NCBI GenBank assembly: GCA_035578905.1
Contig: JAQJVL010000105.1
Coordinates: 372,001-436,000 of the forward strand
Source of the DNA: Stictocephala bisonia
Lineage: Eukaryota > Arthropoda > Insecta > Hemiptera > Membracidae
Reading direction: 5' to 3'
DNA length: 64,000 nucleotides
The notes below the pieces were generated by a model. The model worked only from the letters and a program-made list of their open reading frames with translations. It searched no databases and was not told the DNA's origin. Shown here one piece after another: positions 61,005-64,000 of the stretch. How positions within the stretch are numbered: position 1 is the stretch's first letter; each line of letters opens with the position of its first letter. A program made the position numbers and the translations under genes.

Positions 61005-61016
61005 GTTATATATTCC
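61005..61016 (-). promoter_or_regulatory. TATA-like box for the 60957 start
   Basis: Minus strand ggaatatataac, about 53 bp upstream of the ATG at 60957. Confidence 0.45.
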
Positions 61017-62449
61017 ACTATAAAGCATATTTTAAGAATGTTCTAGACTTATTATTTAAAGATGAACAACAAACTCATAAATTAGATGTACGAAATTTCC
61101 AGTCTATAATTGCTACTGGCGTAGATATCATTTAGAATGATTAGTAACGACCAGGCGGTGGGTTTCCGCAATAAATAACCCACAATCGTATCCACGCTCT
61201 GTAATAGAAAACTCGATCACGACTAATTTAACTGCTCATGTGGTTGAAACTGGGTTTAATATTTTTAAAATGTTCGGAAAAGTTTCACGTGGTCACAACT
61301 TAAGAATAGCCAAATTTGTTTCGAATAACCAATTACTTACCTAAAGACAGAACTTCTACGAGTTGAATTGGAAGAAAAGTAGATAAAGTACTCCAATTAA
61401 ATGGTTGCAAGTGGTTTAAAAGACGGAGAGACGAAGACTGATAGAAAAGTGATCTTTTGGGTCACCGGACCGTGGCCCCGATATACGTCACTTACGTTTT
61501 GACTTTGAAGCTTCTTCACGTGACAGTCATTTTCCTCGGGAATGAGTTAGATTGTGTTTCTCGAAAATGATTCGTTTGTTTTATTTTCATCGGCAATTTC
61601 TCAATTTACCAACAGCTAATGTTGTATAAAAAGTACATTATACAATGTAAGCTCGTGTGTGATTTAAATAGCGGGTTTAGTGAATTTGTTTAGAATAAGA
61701 AATAGTTAGACTTGTCTGAGTAATGCACTCATTATATACTGCCAATACGTACATTGAGATTGTAAATTGAATAAGAAAAGAAATATTGTGAAATTATTAA
61801 ATTTTTATTGAATAAAGGAAGAATAATTTTAGAATACGATTTATTACTGCAGCTATTCATTATTCTATACCTAAGCTACTAGGACATCCATGATATCGAT
61901 GTAGATGTACAAGTCGATACCTCACAGGACAGTCCTTGACATAAGACAAACGTGGCTTCGTTCATTTCCCTGTAGACAGGTCACGTAATATTTAACGTCC
62001 ATTTGGTTATTGCAACAGTTATGAACATATGCTATTTTCGGTGTTTTATTATTAATTAAAATGCTTACTATGTTATTTCTGTTAGTTGTGTATTTATCTA
62101 TTTATAACAGACGTAGGGAGTGAAGTGGATGATTTGAATGACAGAAATTGCATGCATGATTCTTGTTGTTTTTGTTGAATTGCAAATTGAATAATTTCTT
62201 AACGACATTGTATATTTATCAGAAAATCTGGAATTACATTACTTATATTTTAAAATTGTAATTAAAATTCGTTTGTAGTGATATGTATAACAGTTTTCTT
62301 TGTATATACTATTGTGGTGCGTGAATCCTGTTTTGTAGCGTGAATAAATATGTGTGCTTTTTTAGTGTTGATGTGTGAATCGGGACAGCAATTTTTTAAA
62401 CGTAAAAAATGTGCTACATAATTGAAACTGCCAAAATGGACTACGTAAT

Positions 62450-62640
62450 TGAAGGTTTTTGCCTATTATTAATATCTTAGCTCGCGAGGAACGTTGGTGG
62501 CATACTTCAGTCCATTGCGAAGGTAAGTGCGTATCGACCTCGGCAGGCGAGGAGGTGTGGGGTAGCCCCTAACCTCTGTCAGCTTTTTCTGTTGAGTGAG
62601 GCCGCTCGCACCCCAGCTTTTGTTTCTTTCCTGTATCTAG
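62450..62640 (+). other. GC-richer island with a donor-like site
   Basis: A short GC-rich stretch in AT-rich DNA contains gcgaag^gtaagtgcg at about 62516. It could be the 5' end of an unseen transcript. No coding frame is supported. Confidence 0.2.
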
Positions 62641-62910
62641 ATGACCTATATTCCGCTAAGTGGAGACACTTGATTCTTGCTTTCGTAGCAAACGCAAAAG
62701 GCTGTAATGATTCTGAATTTGTGTTATCATACATAAGTACGGTATTAATTTATATAGTTATACGTAGTCTCTATTTTTACAGTTGTTTGGTTATTGTAAA
62801 CTTAATTAAAAAAATGATAAATTACATAAGCTATCTTTGCCTAGTTAAACATTGTATATATTAAAATACGTTTACGAAATATTTAGAAGTTTGTTATTAA
62901 TGTTATATGT

Positions 62911-62918
<8 letters not shown>

Positions 62919-62971
<53 letters not shown>
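62919..62971. repeat. (TA)n microsatellite
   Basis: A continuous alternating TA run. Confidence 0.95.
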
Positions 62972-62975
<4 letters not shown>

Positions 62976-63040
62976 ACAAATAAACTGACTTATTTATTTT
63001 TAATTGAAATTATTTGACACATTAACAACGTATTCTACAT

Positions 63041-63090
63041 ACCACTGTAAGTGTAGGGGTGGGCGGGTGGATGAATACAACTGTACGAAA
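63041..63090 (+). repeat. dispersed short repeat copy
   Basis: taccactgtaagtgtagggg followed by tgggcgggtggatgaa, matching the motif at 31186 and 35740. Confidence 0.55.
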
Positions 63091-63701
63091 GGGTGGTTTT
63101 AACTTAGTTTGTATAACAATTTAAGTAGTTCTAGATATGTTTTATAATTTTTTAATTAGCTTAGAGTACTACATATTATGTGATTAAGCAATATGTGTAT
63201 AGTTCGTTGAAATTAAGTCCTTGATTTTAACTGAGTTAAATTCAATAACATTTCGCAAATAAAAACTCAGTCTTTGGCCTTCCCTAATGAACCCAACCTT
63301 TGAGTTCTCTTCAATTTCCTTAAAAGATTAATTTGTTCTCAAATAAATGTTGTAGGGTATTATTAACTTAGTTTTTATAAATAGATTTAACTGATATTAG
63401 AACATTATATACTGCCATGCACGATCCAGCAGTTGTCTCCGACACATGTAACTTGGATTTGTTTGTGAGTAGCATTACTGTATTACTACAGAGTGATGAG
63501 TAATGTTCATATCCGTTCGCAGTCAGTAATATTTATATATTCTCTTTAATTTAAATGTATGTTATCCTTTATTAGTAACTCCTTTATTAGTAACTTGTTT
63601 GTGTATTTTGAAAAATGTAATTATTTAATCTGTATTCAGGGATATTAAGATATCATAGATTGGGTATTGGATATATTAAATAAATGTTAAAATAAACTAC
63701 A

Positions 63702-64000
63702 ATGAATCATAATATTTTTGAACTCTTAGTTTATTATCAAAATGTGAGAGGACTAAGAACCAAAACTAATGAATTCTTTAATAATTTATTGTCATGTAAT
63801 TATGCCATTGTAGCTCTAACTGAAACAAATTTGCAACATACTATAAATTCTTCTGAGCTTTTCCCTGATTTTTACAATGTCTTTAGATGCGATAGAAATC
63901 TGGTGGTAACTGAGAGGCAGGGAGGGGGAGGGGTTTTGTTGGCGGTATCTAGTGATTTAATCTGCACGAGGGTGGACAGTTTTAATGACACAATCCTGGG
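63702..64000 (+). CDS. LINE ORF2 start (apurinic-type endonuclease), runs off the window
   Basis: An ATG at 63702 opens an uninterrupted frame to the window end (99 codons). It matches the N-terminus of non-LTR endonucleases: YYQNVRGLRTKTNEFFNNLL (the metal/phosphate-binding Asn), then IVALTETNL (catalytic Glu), then YNVFRCDRN and GGGGVLLAVSSDL. No stop or frameshift is seen, unlike the other LINE relics here, so this may be a younger copy. RT and 3' end lie outside. Confidence 0.75.
   Translation, partial: MNHNIFELLVYYQNVRGLRTKTNEFFNNLLSCNYAIVALTETNLQHTINSSELFPDFYNVFRCDRNLVVTERQGGGGVLLAVSSDLICTRVDSFNDTIL

Overview
The window is AT-rich, intron-bearing animal DNA. The Tret1-type trehalose transporter, the mariner, hAT, piggyBac, Harbinger, LINE and Bel/Pao relics and tRNA-derived SINEs all point to an insect. 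A hemipteran is my guess from the repeat style, not something the sequence proves. All calls come from reading the sequence; no database search was run.

Genes. (1) Positions 71-3273 (+) hold the last two coding exons of an unrecognised Ser/Asn/Arg/Lys-rich protein. (2) Positions 32342-32462 (+) hold the first coding exon of a RING-box protein 2 (Roc2/RNF7) homologue, ending in a clean splice donor; I could not find its other exons. (3) Positions 47656-60957 (-) hold what looks like a complete facilitated trehalose transporter gene (Tret1). Six common exons encode the 12-helix MFS core. Three alternative N-termini (start codons at 60957, 56448 and 54853) all end in a CAG Gln codon in phase 0 and join the same common exon at 52858. 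A TATA-like box lies about 50-65 bp upstream of each start codon. A possible unrecognised exon lies at 44709-44927 (-).

Mobile DNA fills most of 4-44 kb and is strongly nested: a mariner (4050-6729) carrying two LINE-derived pieces; a LINE RT/EN relic (8150-9780); a piggyBac-type MITE (10030-10728); a Harbinger-type MITE (12955-13555); a Bel/Pao pol fossil (16100-18330); and a LINE (18560-23960) cut by a 3-kb hAT (19027-21982) and by a 1.3-kb hAT-like element (22574-23875). After these come a 4.05-kb near-identical tandem duplication (22556-26603 and 26627-30668) with an inverted filler at its junction, tRNA-derived SINEs, a ZMYM/hAT-like fossil, another LINE (36245-38310) holding a solo LTR and a short minisatellite-like insert, and a roughly 5-kb minisatellite of 33/32-bp units (38344-43319). 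A LINE endonuclease reading frame is open at the right edge (63702-64000).

The most interesting items are the Tret1 multi-promoter layout (one exon uses a GC donor), the tandem duplication with fold-back junction filler, the large 33/32-bp minisatellite with three open frames, a short repeat found both dispersed and inside a LINE reverse transcriptase, and a 130-bp near-perfect hairpin in a Tret1 intron.
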